64,000 bases of DNA, from NCBI RefSeq assembly GCF_000295955.2, contig NZ_ALXE01000002.1, positions 1 through 64,000 of the forward strand, written 5' to 3'. Of the stretch, positions 35,940 through 48,500 are shown piece by piece. Source of the stretch: Pantoea sp. A4. Its GTDB lineage: Bacteria > Pseudomonadota > Gammaproteobacteria > Enterobacterales > Enterobacteriaceae. The first letter of the stretch is position 1; every line of letters begins with the position of its first letter. The translations under genes were made by a program, and so were the position numbers. A model generated the notes under the pieces. The model was not told the origin of the DNA. It did not search any database and was given only the letters and a program-made list of their open reading frames with translations.

Positions 35940-38174
35940 ATGGTTGCGGTCAGAAGTTCGCATTTAAATACGGCAGGGGAGTTTGCCCTGGAGCAGTGGA
36001 TCGACAGCCTTGGCATTGCGAACCCGCAAACCTGTCAAAGCCTGGCCGATACCTGGCGTTATTGCGAAGCAGAAACCCACGGTCATCCCGATCAGTCCCT
36101 GCTACTCTGGCGTGGCATTGAGATGGTCGAGATCCTCTCGATGTTGAGCATGGATCTCGATAGCCTGCGTGCCGCGTTGATCTTCCCGCTGGCGAGTGCC
36201 GAAGTCCTGAGCGAAGAAGATCTGGAAAAAACCGTTGGCAAAGGCATCGTGTTGCTGGTGCATGGCGTCCGCGATATGGATGCTATCCGGCAGCTGAAAG
36301 CCATTCATAACGACTCAATGGCCTCCGAGCAGGTCGATAACGTGCGCCGTATGCTGCTGGCCATGGTGGAAGATTTCCGCTGCGTGGTCATCAAGCTGGC
36401 TGAGCGTATCGCGAATCTGCGAGAAATGAAGGATGCGCCGGAAGATGAACGCGTGCTGGCGGCGAAAGAGAGCACCAATATTTATGCGCCGCTGGCCAAC
36501 CGTTTAGGTATCGGTCAACTCAAATGGGAACTGGAAGATTACTGCTTCCGTTACCTCCATCCGGATGAATACAAACGCATCGCCAAGCTGTTGCACGAAA
36601 GACGTATCGATCGTGAGCAGTATATCGATGACTTCGTGGGCAATTTGCGTAAAGAGATGGGTAAGGAAGGGGTTCGTGCTGAAGTGTATGGCCGCCCGAA
36701 ACATATCTATAGCATCTGGCGCAAAATGCAGAAAAAGTCGCTGGCGTTTGATGAACTGTTTGATGTGCGAGCCGTGCGTATTGTCGCCGAGCGTTTGCAG
36801 GATTGCTACGGCGCTTTAGGCATTGTGCATACGCTTTATCGTCACCTGCCCAGTGAGTTTGATGACTATGTTGCCAATCCGAAACCCAATGGCTACCAGT
36901 CTATCCATACGGTGGTGCTGGGGCCAAAAGGCAAGACGGTAGAGATCCAGATCCGTACCCGGCAGATGCACGAAGACGCCGAGCTGGGTGTTGCTGCCCA
37001 CTGGAAATATAAAGAAGGCCCGGGCACCGGCAACTCGCGGGGTGCCGCTGGCCATGAAGAGCGTATTGCCTGGTTACGTAAGCTGATCACCTGGCAGGAA
37101 GAGATGTCGGATTCTGGCGAGATGCTGGAAGAAGTGCGCAGTCAGGTCTTTGACGATCGGGTTTACGTGTTTACGCCAAAAGGGGATGTGGTGGATCTGC
37201 CAGCAGGCTCGACGCCGTTGGATTTCGCTTATCACATTCACAGTGATATTGGGCATCGTTGCATTGGGGCCAAAATCAGCGGCCGCATTGTGCCGTTTAC
37301 CTATCAGTTGCAGATGGGCGATCAGATTGAAGTGATCACCCAGAAGCAGCCAAACCCAAGCCGCGACTGGCTCAATCCGAACCTTGGCTATATCACCACC
37401 AGCCGTGGGCGCTCCAAGATTCACGCCTGGTTCCGTAAGCAGGATCGCGATAAAAACATTCTGGCCGGACGGCAGATCTTTGATAATGAGCTGAATCAGC
37501 TGGATATTAGCCAGCGTGAAGCTGAGAAGGTGTTGCTGCCGCGCTACAACGTGAGTTCCCTTGAGGAACTGCTGGCCATGATTGGCGGCGGCGATGTGCG
37601 CCTCAATCAGATGGTTAACTTCCTGCAAGGCAAACTCAATAAGCCGAGTGCTGAAGAGGAAGATCGTGAAGCCCTGCGCCAGCTGACGCAGAAAAGCTTT
37701 GCACCGCAGCCGTCTCGTAAAGAGAGTGGCCGGGTGGTGGTTGAGGGCGTGGGCAATCTGATGCACCATATTGCTCGCTGCTGCCAGCCCATTCCCGGTG
37801 ATGACATCGTTGGTTTTATTACCCACGGGCGCGGTATTTCCATCCACCGTGCCGATTGCGACCAGTTATCCGAGCTGATTGCCCACGCGCCAGAGCGCAT
37901 TGTCGATGCAGTCTGGGGCGAGAGTTATTCCAGCGGCTATTCGCTGGTGGTCCGCGTGACCGCCAACGATCGTAGTGGTTTGTTGCGTGATATCACCACC
38001 ATTCTCGCCAATGAGAAGGTCAATGTGCTGGGCGTTTCCAGCCGTAGTGATACCAAAAAGCAGCTGGCGACCATTGATATGGATATTGAGATTTATAATC
38101 AGCAGGTGCTGGGACGTGTGCTGTCACGCCTGAATCAGGTGCCGGATATTATCGACGCCCGCCGTTTGCACTGA
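35940..38174 (+). CDS. relA: GTP pyrophosphokinase RelA ((p)ppGpp synthetase I)
   Basis: RelA makes (p)ppGpp on ribosomes stalled with uncharged tRNA. The 744 residues equal the E. coli length. An inactive HD-like domain comes first, then the synthetase domain (EVYGRPKHIYSIWRKMQKK, about residues 243-261; NGYQSIHTVVLGP), TGS (VYVFTPKGDVVDLPAGSTPL), a Cys-containing zinc-finger region (HHIARCCQPIPGDD) and a C-terminal ACT domain. The start at 35940 has GGAGAGG upstream. Longer in-frame extensions lie within rlmD and are not coding. The product ppGpp also regulates PpnN and RpoS accumulation. Confidence 0.96.
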   Translation: MVAVRSSHLNTAGEFALEQWIDSLGIANPQTCQSLADTWRYCEAETHGHPDQSLLLWRGIEMVEILSMLSMDLDSLRAALIFPLASAEVLSEEDLEKTVGKGIVLLVHGVRDMDAIRQLKAIHNDSMASEQVDNVRRMLLAMVEDFRCVVIKLAERIANLREMKDAPEDERVLAAKESTNIYAPLANRLGIGQLKWELEDYCFRYLHPDEYKRIAKLLHERRIDREQYIDDFVGNLRKEMGKEGVRAEVYGRPKHIYSIWRKMQKKSLAFDELFDVRAVRIVAERLQDCYGALGIVHTLYRHLPSEFDDYVANPKPNGYQSIHTVVLGPKGKTVEIQIRTRQMHEDAELGVAAHWKYKEGPGTGNSRGAAGHEERIAWLRKLITWQEEMSDSGEMLEEVRSQVFDDRVYVFTPKGDVVDLPAGSTPLDFAYHIHSDIGHRCIGAKISGRIVPFTYQLQMGDQIEVITQKQPNPSRDWLNPNLGYITTSRGRSKIHAWFRKQDRDKNILAGRQIFDNELNQLDISQREAEKVLLPRYNVSSLEELLAMIGGGDVRLNQMVNFLQGKLNKPSAEEEDREALRQLTQKSFAPQPSRKESGRVVVEGVGNLMHHIARCCQPIPGDDIVGFITHGRGISIHRADCDQLSELIAHAPERIVDAVWGESYSSGYSLVVRVTANDRSGLLRDITTILANEKVNVLGVSSRSDTKKQLATIDMDIEIYNQQVLGRVLSRLNQVPDIIDARRLH

Positions 38175-38226
38175 GTACGGGTACGTCACTTCTTTCAGGC
38201 AAGATTACATCGCTGTGGTTTGGGTG

Positions 38227-38325
38227 GTCAGGTCAGATAATGGGGGATATGACTGCTCGGAAAGATTGCTCCTGCCGATCGGGCCCTACGTCCATGTAGG
38301 GCACGCACTCGCTATGATATCCCCC
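38227..38325. repeat. Dispersed repeat module A, copy 1
   Basis: This 99-base element is nearly identical to 48387-48485. Perfect 9-base terminal inverted repeats GGGGGATAT (38242-38250) / ATATCCCCC (38317-38325) enclose an internal stem GCCCTAC/GTAGGGC (38283-38289 and 38296-38302) with a GTCCAT loop. I do not recognise it as ERIC or a standard REP. It carries no transposase. Confidence 0.85.
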
Positions 38326-38339
38326 GTTATCATCCCGGC

Positions 38340-38446
38340 AAGCAGCAGTGTTGCTGCCGGAAGCCCGTGCGGTTTTAAATTTGGGCGCTTTTACTTGATC
38401 AGGCAAATCAGCCCTGTGGATTTCGGTGGCAGAGGGGTGGAATTGC
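38340..38446. repeat. Dispersed repeat module B, degenerate copy
   Basis: This stretch resembles the first half of the 200-base units at 48501-48901. It starts with a GCAGCA/TGCTGC stem (38342-38357), then has GTGCGGTTT, and later GGATTTCGGTGGCAGAGGGG, the best-conserved block. The middle is shortened and the second half is missing. It sits 14 bases after module A, the same order as at 48387-48700. Confidence 0.65.
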
Positions 38447-38499
38447 TGTTGGTTCGGTAGGTACAATCGGACCTTTGCTGAAAAGCCACAAGGACCGCC

Positions 38500-39288
38500 A
38501 TGACTGCCCTAAACCGCCTGCTCGATATCATGAAAACCCTGCGCGACCCGCAGAGGGGCTGCCCGTGGGATCGTGAACAGACCTTTGCTTCTATTGCTCC
38601 TTACACCCTCGAAGAGACCTATGAAGTGCTGGATGCTATTCAGCGCGAAGACTTTGTCGACCTGCGGGGGGAACTGGGCGATCTGTTATTCCAGGTGGTG
38701 TTTTACGCGCAAATGGCCGAAGAGGAGCAGCGATTCAACTTTGATGACATCTGCAACGCCATCAGCGATAAGCTGGAGCGTCGCCACCCGCACATCTTCG
38801 CGGACGCTCAGGTTGAAAACAGCGCAGAAGTCCTGAAAAACTGGGAAGCCATCAAAACGGCAGAGCGAGCGGATAAAGCCCAACACTCGGCGCTGGACGA
38901 CATTCCTAAAGCGTTGCCAGCCCTGATGCGCGCACACAAAATCCAGAAGCGCTGCCACAATGTTGGCTTTGACTGGACTACCCTCGGCCCGGTAGTGGAT
39001 AAGGTGCATGAAGAAATTGACGAAGTCATGCACGAAGCGCAGCAGTCAGTGATTGACCCGGTAAAACTGGAAGAAGAGATCGGCGATCTGCTGTTTGCCA
39101 CCGTTAATCTCTCCCGCCATCTGGGCAGTAAAGCCGAAACCGCCCTGCAAAAAGCCAATGATAAATTCGAACGCCGTTTCCGCCAGGTTGAAGCGATCAT
39201 CACGGCTCAAGGCCTCAGTATGCCAGGTGCGACGCTGGAGCAAATGGAAGCCGCATGGCAGCAGGTTAAAGCGCAGGAAAAGGGCTAA
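38500..39288 (+). CDS. mazG: Nucleoside triphosphate pyrophosphohydrolase MazG
   Basis: MazG hydrolyses (d)NTPs to monophosphates and pyrophosphate and is linked to control of ppGpp in E. coli. The 262-residue protein (E. coli 263) has two MazG repeats. The first carries LRDPQRGCPWDREQTFASI and the metal-binding EETYEVLDAI...GDLLFQVVFY; the second has KVHEEIDEVMHEA and EIGDLLFATVNLSRHL. It lies downstream of relA, as in E. coli, but separated by the composite repeat and without mazEF. Confidence 0.94.
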   Translation: MTALNRLLDIMKTLRDPQRGCPWDREQTFASIAPYTLEETYEVLDAIQREDFVDLRGELGDLLFQVVFYAQMAEEEQRFNFDDICNAISDKLERRHPHIFADAQVENSAEVLKNWEAIKTAERADKAQHSALDDIPKALPALMRAHKIQKRCHNVGFDWTTLGPVVDKVHEEIDEVMHEAQQSVIDPVKLEEEIGDLLFATVNLSRHLGSKAETALQKANDKFERRFRQVEAIITAQGLSMPGATLEQMEAAWQQVKAQEKG

Positions 39289-39440
39289 TCAGCTGATTAT
39301 TCCAGCGCTGATTATAATTGCATCAATTGAGCTTACTCGATTCAGCCTAACTGCACTTTTGTGACCTGCATCAACATTTCATTAACCGTGATCCGCTATG
39401 TTGGCTACCTACTGCGTGGAGGATTACGGTGATTGATCAT

Positions 39441-39469
39441 TTGTGGCTGAGAGGGGTTTCCGGTATACT
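39441..39469 (+). promoter_or_regulatory. pyrG promoter
   Basis: -35 TTGTGG (39441-39446), a 17-bp spacer and -10 TATACT (39464-39469) give a strong sigma-70 match. Transcription would start near 39476, leaving a leader of about 48 bases before the pyrG ATG. Confidence 0.75.
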
Positions 39470-39508
39470 GCTTTCCCGTCCTGGTTATTCTACCGTCTTT
39501 AAACCTAA

Positions 39509-41161
<1,653 letters not shown>

Positions 41162-41169
41162 GTTTCACG

Positions 41170-41197
41170 AACAACGCGCGAATTTTCGCGCGTTGTT
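41170..41197 (+). terminator. Long hairpin between pyrG and eno
   Basis: AACAACGCGCGAA (41170-41182) is complementary to TTCGCGCGTTGTT (41185-41197): 13 bp with only two Ts between (in practice a 4-6 base loop). TGTCTT follows. It probably acts as a partial terminator or RNA-processing site between two genes needing different expression levels. Confidence 0.6.
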
Positions 41198-41211
41198 TGT
41201 CTTAGGATTGA

Positions 41212-42534
<1,323 letters not shown>

Positions 42535-42551
42535 TCGTCTGGCTTTCTGAA

Positions 42552-42579
42552 AAAAGCCCCGCCATCGTGCGGGGCTTTT
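42552..42579. terminator. Terminator after eno
   Basis: AAAAGCCCCGC (42552-42562) pairs with GCGGGGCTTTT (42569-42579) around CATCGT. The Ts end the stem on the plus strand, and the A run gives a T tract on the other strand too. Confidence 0.88.
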
Positions 42580-42599
42580 GCTTTTCTGGTGTTCAGGTG

Positions 42600-42627
42600 T
42601 TGTTGTCTGGCGCAGATCTGCCATAAT
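42600..42627 (+). promoter_or_regulatory. Probable queE promoter
   Basis: -35 TTGTTG (42600-42605), a 16-bp spacer and -10 CATAAT (42622-42627) lie 31 bases before the queE ATG and immediately after the eno terminator. Confidence 0.55.
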
Positions 42628-42658
42628 CAGCGCCCTGTTTTACACTAACGAGTAACAA

Positions 42659-43330
42659 ATGTACTACCCGATTAATGAGATGTTCCAGACATTGCAGGGA
42701 GAAGGCCTGTATACCGGCGTTCCGGCAATATTTATCCGACTGCAGGGATGCCCGGTGGGTTGCAGCTGGTGTGATACGAAACATACCTGGGATAAGCTGG
42801 CCGATCGGGAGACATCGCTCGGTGATATCGTGATTAAAACTCAGGAGAGTGATGCCTGGGGAAATGCCGACGAAGCGATGCTGCGTAAGGTTATTGCCGA
42901 TAAAGGCTGGACGGCCCGGCACGTGGTGATCACGGGCGGTGAACCCTGCATTTACGACCTGCGCCCGTTAACGGAAGCGCTGGAAGCCGCAGGATTTGAT
43001 TGCCAGATTGAAACCAGCGGCACGCATGAGGTGCGCTGTAGCGAAAAGACCTGGGTAACGGTGTCACCCAAGGTCAATATGCGCGGCGGCTATGATGTGT
43101 TGCATCAGGCGCTGGTCAGGGCCGATGAGGTGAAGCATCCGGTGGCCCGCCAGCGTGATGTGGATGCGCTGGATGGATTGCTGGCAACGTTAAGTGACGT
43201 GAAGCCACGGATTATTGCCCTGCAACCCATCAGCCAGAAAGCTGATGCCACCGAACTGTGCATTAATACCTGCATAGCGCGCAACTGGCGGCTTTCGTTA
43301 CAGACACATAAGTATCTGAATATCGCCTGA
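42659..43330 (+). CDS. queE: 7-carboxy-7-deazaguanine synthase QueE
   Basis: QueE is a radical SAM enzyme that contracts 6-carboxytetrahydropterin to 7-carboxy-7-deazaguanine on the way to queuosine. The 223 residues equal the E. coli length. The cluster motif is of the modified type found in enterobacteria, within QGCPVGCSWCDTKHTWDK. Substrate/SAM segments TGGEPCIYDLRPL and IETSGTHE follow. It converges on queD, which makes its substrate. Confidence 0.93.
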   Translation: MYYPINEMFQTLQGEGLYTGVPAIFIRLQGCPVGCSWCDTKHTWDKLADRETSLGDIVIKTQESDAWGNADEAMLRKVIADKGWTARHVVITGGEPCIYDLRPLTEALEAAGFDCQIETSGTHEVRCSEKTWVTVSPKVNMRGGYDVLHQALVRADEVKHPVARQRDVDALDGLLATLSDVKPRIIALQPISQKADATELCINTCIARNWRLSLQTHKYLNIA

Positions 43331-43335
43331 TGGCT

Positions 43336-43366
43336 AAGCGGGCCGACAGAAGAGGCCCGCTTTCTT
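43336..43366 (+). terminator. Terminator after queE
   Basis: AAGCGGGCC (43336-43344) pairs with GGCCCGCTT (43354-43362), a 9-bp stem with a 9-base loop, followed by TCTT. It lies 5 bases after the queE stop and 10 bases before the end of convergent queD. Confidence 0.85.
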
Positions 43367-43375
43367 GCCACACAC

Positions 43376-43738
43376 TTACTCGCCGCGATAGACACAGCCA
43401 GCAGTACAGGTTTCTTTCACCATCACTGCGCTAAGTTCGGGCAGCTTTGGCTTCATCTCATCCCAAATCCACTTTGCCAGCACTTCGCTGGTAGGGTTTT
43501 CCAGACCTGGAATTTCATTGAGATAGTTATGATCGAGGCGATCATAGATCGGCATAAATGCCGCTTTCAGTTCGGCAAAATCCATTACCCAACCGGTATA
43601 CGCATCCACTTCACCGGTAATTTCCAGTCGTACTAAAAAGGAGTGACCATGCAGGCGACCGCACTTATGCCCCTCAGGGACATGCGGCAGGTGATGGGCG
43701 GCTTCAAACTGGAATTCTTTAAACAACGTGGTAGACAT
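43376..43738 (-). CDS. queD: 6-carboxy-5,6,7,8-tetrahydropterin synthase QueD
   Basis: QueD converts 7,8-dihydroneopterin triphosphate to 6-carboxytetrahydropterin, the QueE substrate. The 120-residue protein (E. coli 121) is a PTPS family member with zinc ligands in FEAAHHLP and RLHGHSF, the catalytic Cys in [11 protein letters not shown] and the LDHNYLNEI segment. It is convergent with queE and divergent from cysJ. Confidence 0.94.
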   Translation of the reverse strand: MSTTLFKEFQFEAAHHLPHVPEGHKCGRLHGHSFLVRLEITGEVDAYTGWVMDFAELKAAFMPIYDRLDHNYLNEIPGLENPTSEVLAKWIWDEMKPKLPELSAVMVKETCTAGCVYRGE

Positions 43739-43909
43739 AATGGTTCTCTAACGGGTTAACGGTGAGAATTCTACCTGAAATGGTAATTTTTCCCAGCCTG
43801 GTCGCACGAATGCGCCATTTTTCTGCCTTTGGTGGAGCCTCAGATGATTAACTCAATGATTTAAAATGCTTTTGTTTACCACTTTTTCTGGTTGGTTAAA
43901 TCCATAAAA

Positions 43910-43967
43910 CCATTAAGTCATTTTGGTTATTTTATATATCGAAGCTTTATTTAGTCGTTAATATAGT
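43910..43967 (+). promoter_or_regulatory. Probable CysB-dependent promoter of cysJIH
   Basis: A good -10 TATAGT (43962-43967) has no recognisable -35 17 bp upstream, as expected for an activator-dependent promoter. CCATTAAGTCATTTT (43910-43924) resembles CCAATAAGTAATTTC (50431-50445) in front of cysG, where the -10 is also TATAGT. CysB is the likely activator, which is an inference from the gene functions. Confidence 0.5.
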
Positions 43968-44036
43968 GCCCGGTAACCTACCCACATTCTGCCGTTGTTC
44001 ACGGCGCTGATCACAGCTACTGGATATCTTAACGCG

Positions 44037-45842
44037 ATGACGACTCAGGCTCCTTCAGGTTCAATTCTTCCGCTGACGCCCGATCAACTTGCTCGTTTGC
44101 AAACAGCAACCACGGACTTCTCACCTACGCAACTGGCATGGCTCTCTGGCTATTTCTGGGGCATGGTCAACAATGTACCTGGTGCCGCTGTGGCAGCAGC
44201 ACCGGCCCAGGCGGAAGCGCCTTCTGTCACTTTGATCTCCGCCTCTCAGACCGGCAATGCACGCCGTCTGGCAGAGCAATTACGTGATGATTTGCTGGCG
44301 GCAAAACTGAATGTGAACCTCGTCAACGCAGGTGACTATAAATTCAAGCAGATTGGTCAGGAAAAACTGCTGGTGGTCGTGACCTCAACGCAGGGGGAGG
44401 GCGAGCCACCAGAAGAAGCCGTGGCACTGCATAAATTCCTGATGGGGAAAAAGGCACCGCAGCTGAAAGACGCGGCGTTTGCAGTGTTTGGCCTCGGTGA
44501 TACCTCCTATGAATTCTTCAGCCAGGCAGGCAAAGACTTCGATAAGCGTCTGGAAGAGCTGGGCGCAGCCCGCTTGCTGGATCGCGTTGATGCTGACGTT
44601 GAGTACGCACAACAGGCCACTGACTGGCGCAGTGCGCTGGTTGAGATCCTGAAACAACGCGTCCCCGCCCAGTCAGCGGCTTCCGCAGCGGTAACCGCGA
44701 CGGGTGCGGTGAATGAGGTTTTCTCTAGCCCTTACACCAAAGAAGCGCCATTAACTGCCGCTTTTGCGGTTAATCAAAAAATTACCGGACGTGGTTCAGA
44801 TAAAGACGTGCGCCACATCGAAATCGATCTCGGCGACTCTGGCCTGCGTTATCAGCCTGGTGATGCGCTGGGCGTGTGGTATGAGAATGATGCGGAGCTG
44901 GTCAGCGAACTGTTGGCGCAGGTCTGGCTGAAAGGTGATGAACAGGTTGAAGTGCAGGGCAACACGCTGCCACTGGCAGAAGCCCTGCAAAAACACTTTG
45001 AGCTGACGGTGAATACACCGCAAATCGTCGCGCAGTACGCCACGCTTTCGCGCAACGAAGCTTTACTGGCTCTGGTGGATGATAAAGCGGCGCTGCAAAA
45101 CTTTGCCCAGAACGTTCCGATCATCGAGATGGTTCGTCAGGCACCGATTGAACTCAATGTGGAGCAACTGACTGGCCTGCTGCGTCCACTGACGCCGCGC
45201 CTCTATTCCATCGCTTCTTCACAGGCGGAGAACGAAAACGAAGTGCATATCACCGTGGGTGCTGTGCGCTATGAAATTGATGGCCGTGCGCGCGGCGGCG
45301 GTGCCTCTACCTGGCTGGCCGATCGCATCGAGGAAGATGGCGAGATTCGTATCTTCATCGAACACAACGACAACTTCCGTCTGCCGGCTAACCCGGAAAC
45401 GCCGGTGATTATGATTGGCCCTGGCACCGGCATTGCCCCGTTCCGCTCGTTCATTCAACAGCGTGATAACGACGGTGCAGGCGGCAAAAACTGGCTGTTC
45501 TTTGGCAACCCGCACTTTACTGAAGATTTCCTGTATCAGGTTGAGTGGCAGAAATATGTCAAAGATGGCCTGTTAACAAACATCGATCTTGCCTGGTCGC
45601 GCGATCAGCAAGAGAAGATTTACGTACAAGATAAAATCCGCGCTAAAGGGGCGGAAGTGTGGCGCTGGATCGCAGAAGGCGCACACCTTTATGTCTGCGG
45701 CGACGCCAATCGCATGGCGAAAGACGTTGAGCAGGCTTTGCTGGATGTGGTGGTCGAACACGGCGGAATGGATCGTGAAACGGCCGATGAATTTTTAAGT
45801 GAGCTGCGCGTTGAGCGCCGTTATCAGCGAGACGTTTACTGA
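44037..45842 (+). CDS. cysJ: Sulfite reductase (NADPH) flavoprotein alpha subunit
   Basis: CysJ passes NADPH electrons through FAD and FMN to CysI for reduction of sulfite to sulfide. The 601-residue protein (E. coli 599) has an N-terminal flavodoxin domain ([28 protein letters not shown]), an FAD domain ([20 protein letters not shown]) and a C-terminal NADPH domain ([18 protein letters not shown]) ending in RDVY. The start at 44037 (MTTQAPSG) agrees with the E. coli N-terminus. It overlaps cysI by ATGA-type coupling. Confidence 0.96.
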   Translation: MTTQAPSGSILPLTPDQLARLQTATTDFSPTQLAWLSGYFWGMVNNVPGAAVAAAPAQAEAPSVTLISASQTGNARRLAEQLRDDLLAAKLNVNLVNAGDYKFKQIGQEKLLVVVTSTQGEGEPPEEAVALHKFLMGKKAPQLKDAAFAVFGLGDTSYEFFSQAGKDFDKRLEELGAARLLDRVDADVEYAQQATDWRSALVEILKQRVPAQSAASAAVTATGAVNEVFSSPYTKEAPLTAAFAVNQKITGRGSDKDVRHIEIDLGDSGLRYQPGDALGVWYENDAELVSELLAQVWLKGDEQVEVQGNTLPLAEALQKHFELTVNTPQIVAQYATLSRNEALLALVDDKAALQNFAQNVPIIEMVRQAPIELNVEQLTGLLRPLTPRLYSIASSQAENENEVHITVGAVRYEIDGRARGGGASTWLADRIEEDGEIRIFIEHNDNFRLPANPETPVIMIGPGTGIAPFRSFIQQRDNDGAGGKNWLFFGNPHFTEDFLYQVEWQKYVKDGLLTNIDLAWSRDQQEKIYVQDKIRAKGAEVWRWIAEGAHLYVCGDANRMAKDVEQALLDVVVEHGGMDRETADEFLSELRVERRYQRDVY

Positions 45843-47566
45843 TGAGCGAAAAACACCCCGGACCTCTGGTCGTAGAAGGTAAGTTAGTGGACGCCGAGCG
45901 TCTGAAAAAGCAGAGTAACTACCTGCGCGGCACGATTAAAGAAGATCTGGAAGAGGGACTGACCGGTGGTTTTTCCGGTGATAACTTCTTGCTGATCCGC
46001 TTCCATGGCATGTATCAGCAAGATGATCGTGATATCCGTGCTGAACGTGCAGCGCAGAAGCTGGAGCCGCGTCACGCCATGATGCTGCGCTGTCGTCTGC
46101 CTGGTGGCATTATCAAGCCATACCAGTGGCTGGCGATTGATAAATTTGCCACCGAGAAGACTATTTACGGCAGCATCCGTTTGACGAACCGTCAGACTTT
46201 CCAGTTCCACGGCATTCTGAAGAAGAACGTCAAACCTACGCATCAGATGCTGCATGAAGTCGGTCTGGACGCACTGGCTACCGCCAATGACGTAAACCGT
46301 AACGTGCTCTGTACCTCTAACCCGGTAGAGTCTGAGCTGCATCAGGAAGCGTACGAGTGGGCGAAAAAACTGTCTGAGCACCTGCTGCCGCAGACGCGCG
46401 CCTATGCAGAAATCTGGTGGGATCAGGAGAAAGTCGAGACCACCGATGTCGAACCGATTTTGGGTGAGACTTATCTGCCGCGTAAGTTTAAAACCACGGT
46501 GGTGATCCCACCGAACAATGATGTCGATCTGCACGCCAACGATCTGAACTTCATTGCGGTGGCTGAGAAGGGCAAGCTGATTGGCTTTAACCTGCTGGTG
46601 GGCGGTGGCTTGTCTATCGATCACGGCAACAAGGCGACTTACGCCCGTACCGCCAGTGAAATTGGCTTCCTGCCACTGGACAAGACTCTGGATGTGGCGG
46701 CGGCAGTGGTTACCACTCAGCGTGACTGGGGCAACCGTACCGATCGTAAAAATGCCAAAACCAAGTACACCATTGAACGCGTCGGCCCGGATGTGTTTAA
46801 GGCAGAGGTGGAGAAGCGCGCAGGTCTGACGTTTGAGCCAATCCGTCCTTATGAATTCACCAGCCGTGGTGACAATATCGGCTGGCTGAAAGGCATTGAT
46901 AACAAGTGGCATTTGACGCTGTTTGTGGAAAATGGCCGTCTGTTGGATTACCCAGGACGTCCGTTGAAAAGTGGTATTGCTGAAATTGCGAAAGTCCACG
47001 AAGGTGACTTCCGCCTGACGGCAAACCAGAACCTGATTGTGGCCGGTGTGCCTGAAGCACAGAAAGCACAGATTGAAGCGATTGCACGTGCCCATGGCCT
47101 GATGGACAGCGTAACGCCGCAGCGTGAGAATTCGATGGCCTGCGTTGCCTTCCCAACCTGTCCGTTGGCGATGGCAGAAGCAGAGCGTTTCCTGCCTTCG
47201 TTTGTCACACGCGTTGAAGAGATCATGCACCGCCACGGTGTGGGCGAAGAGCACATAGTGCTACGTGTTACCGGTTGCCCTAATGGATGTGGCCGTGCTT
47301 TGCTGGCGGAGATTGGTTTAGTCGGTAAAGCGCCAGGCCGTTACAACCTGCACCTTGGGGGTAACCGGATGGGAACGCGTATCCCGCGTATGTACCGCGA
47401 AAACATCACGGAAACTGAAATCCTCGCCAGTATTGATGAGCTGGTTGGCCGTTGGGCGTCAGAACGCCACGCCGATGAAGGTTTTGGTGACTTTGTTATC
47501 CGCGTTGGGGTCGTCAAGCCGGTTCTGGATCCGGCGCGGGACTTTTGGGATCAGGAGGCATCATGA
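45842..47566 (+). CDS. cysI: Sulfite reductase hemoprotein beta subunit
   Basis: CysI holds siroheme and a 4Fe-4S cluster and carries out the six-electron reduction of sulfite. The 574-residue protein (E. coli 570) has the cluster/siroheme ligands CVAFPTC and CPNGCGR in its C-terminal half (about residues 434-487) and the symmetric sulfite-binding arginine/lysine regions ([13 protein letters not shown]). Siroheme is made by CysG, encoded 3 kb downstream. It overlaps cysH by 4 bases. Confidence 0.96.
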   Translation: MSEKHPGPLVVEGKLVDAERLKKQSNYLRGTIKEDLEEGLTGGFSGDNFLLIRFHGMYQQDDRDIRAERAAQKLEPRHAMMLRCRLPGGIIKPYQWLAIDKFATEKTIYGSIRLTNRQTFQFHGILKKNVKPTHQMLHEVGLDALATANDVNRNVLCTSNPVESELHQEAYEWAKKLSEHLLPQTRAYAEIWWDQEKVETTDVEPILGETYLPRKFKTTVVIPPNNDVDLHANDLNFIAVAEKGKLIGFNLLVGGGLSIDHGNKATYARTASEIGFLPLDKTLDVAAAVVTTQRDWGNRTDRKNAKTKYTIERVGPDVFKAEVEKRAGLTFEPIRPYEFTSRGDNIGWLKGIDNKWHLTLFVENGRLLDYPGRPLKSGIAEIAKVHEGDFRLTANQNLIVAGVPEAQKAQIEAIARAHGLMDSVTPQRENSMACVAFPTCPLAMAEAERFLPSFVTRVEEIMHRHGVGEEHIVLRVTGCPNGCGRALLAEIGLVGKAPGRYNLHLGGNRMGTRIPRMYRENITETEILASIDELVGRWASERHADEGFGDFVIRVGVVKPVLDPARDFWDQEAS

Positions 47567-48297
47567 GTCAGTTTGACATTGCAGCACTGAATGCGCTGAG
47601 CAAAGAGGATCGCAGCCAGGCGCTGGCGGAAACCAATGCACAGCTGGAACAGCTTTCCGCTGAACAGCGGGTGAGCTGGGCGCTGGAACAGTTGCCGGGC
47701 GCTTTTGTCCTCTCATCCAGCTTTGGTATTCAGGCGGCGGTGTCGCTGCACCTGGTCACGCGTCAGCAGCCGGATATTCCGGTGATTCTGACCGATACCG
47801 GTTATCTGTTCCCGGAAACCTATCGTTTCATCGATCAACTGACCGAACAGCTTAATCTCAACCTGCAGGTGTTCCGTGCGGACACCTCACCGGCCTGGCA
47901 GGAAGCGCGCTACGGCAAACTGTGGGAGCAGGGGGTTGAGGGCATTGAGCAGTATAATCAGTTGAATAAAGTTGAGCCGATGAACCGGGCGCTGGAGACT
48001 CTGGGCGCACAAACCTGGTTTGCTGGGTTACGTCGCGATCAGTCGGGTAGCCGGGCACAATTGCCGGTGTTAGGTGTTCAGCGCGGTGTGTTTAAGATTC
48101 TGCCGATCATCGACTGGGACAACCGTCAGGTGTATCAATATCTGAAGGCGAATAACCTGAAATATCACCCGCTGTGGGATGAAGGTTATCTCTCGGTGGG
48201 GGATACCCACACCACGCGCAAGTGGGAGCCGGGCATGGTAGAAGAAGAGACGCGTTTCTTCGGCCTGAAGCGCGAGTGCGGTTTGCACGAAGGTTAA
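47563..48297 (+). CDS. cysH: Phosphoadenosine phosphosulfate (PAPS) reductase
   Basis: CysH reduces PAPS to sulfite with thioredoxin or glutaredoxin. The 244 residues equal the E. coli length. It has the PP-loop-type nucleotide site ([15 protein letters not shown]), the [13 protein letters not shown] segment and the catalytic Cys in the C-terminal ECGLHEG tail. It lacks the extra Cys pairs of APS reductases, consistent with use of PAPS made by CysC. The start at 47563 has AGGAGG upstream. Confidence 0.96.
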   Translation: MSQFDIAALNALSKEDRSQALAETNAQLEQLSAEQRVSWALEQLPGAFVLSSSFGIQAAVSLHLVTRQQPDIPVILTDTGYLFPETYRFIDQLTEQLNLNLQVFRADTSPAWQEARYGKLWEQGVEGIEQYNQLNKVEPMNRALETLGAQTWFAGLRRDQSGSRAQLPVLGVQRGVFKILPIIDWDNRQVYQYLKANNLKYHPLWDEGYLSVGDTHTTRKWEPGMVEEETRFFGLKRECGLHEG

Positions 48298-48318
48298 GCG
48301 TCTGCTTCGATTGATGGA

Positions 48319-48344
48319 AACCCCGACTCTGTTCGGGGTTTTTT
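48319..48344 (+). terminator. Terminator of cysJIH
   Basis: AACCCCGA (48319-48326) pairs with TCGGGGTT (48333-48340) around CTCTGT, then more Ts to 48344. It begins 21 bases after the cysH stop. Confidence 0.9.
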
Positions 48345-48386
48345 GTTGTTACTGGCGGTGATGATCAAGCCGCTAAAGGTCGTGTA

Positions 48387-48485
48387 GTCAGGTCAGGCAA
48401 TGGGGGATATGACTGCTCGGAAAGATTGCTCCTGCCGATCTGGCCCGACGTCCATGTCGGGCAAGCACTCGCTATCATATCCCCC
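48387..48485. repeat. Dispersed repeat module A, copy 2
   Basis: Nearly identical to 38227-38325. Its terminal inverted repeats extend to 12 perfect bases (TGGGGGATATGA at 48401-48412, TCATATCCCCCA at 48475-48486). The internal stem is GCCCGAC/GTCGGGC (48443-48449 and 48456-48462) around GTCCAT. Relative to copy 1, a T-A pair is replaced by G-C on both sides of the stem. Confidence 0.88.
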
Positions 48486-48500
48486 AGTGCCTTCCCCGCA

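Noticed and set aside
45884..47254. Long 456-codon frame opposite cysI
   Set aside because: cysI is certain in the other strand; the antisense frame follows from its codon bias and has no family resemblance.
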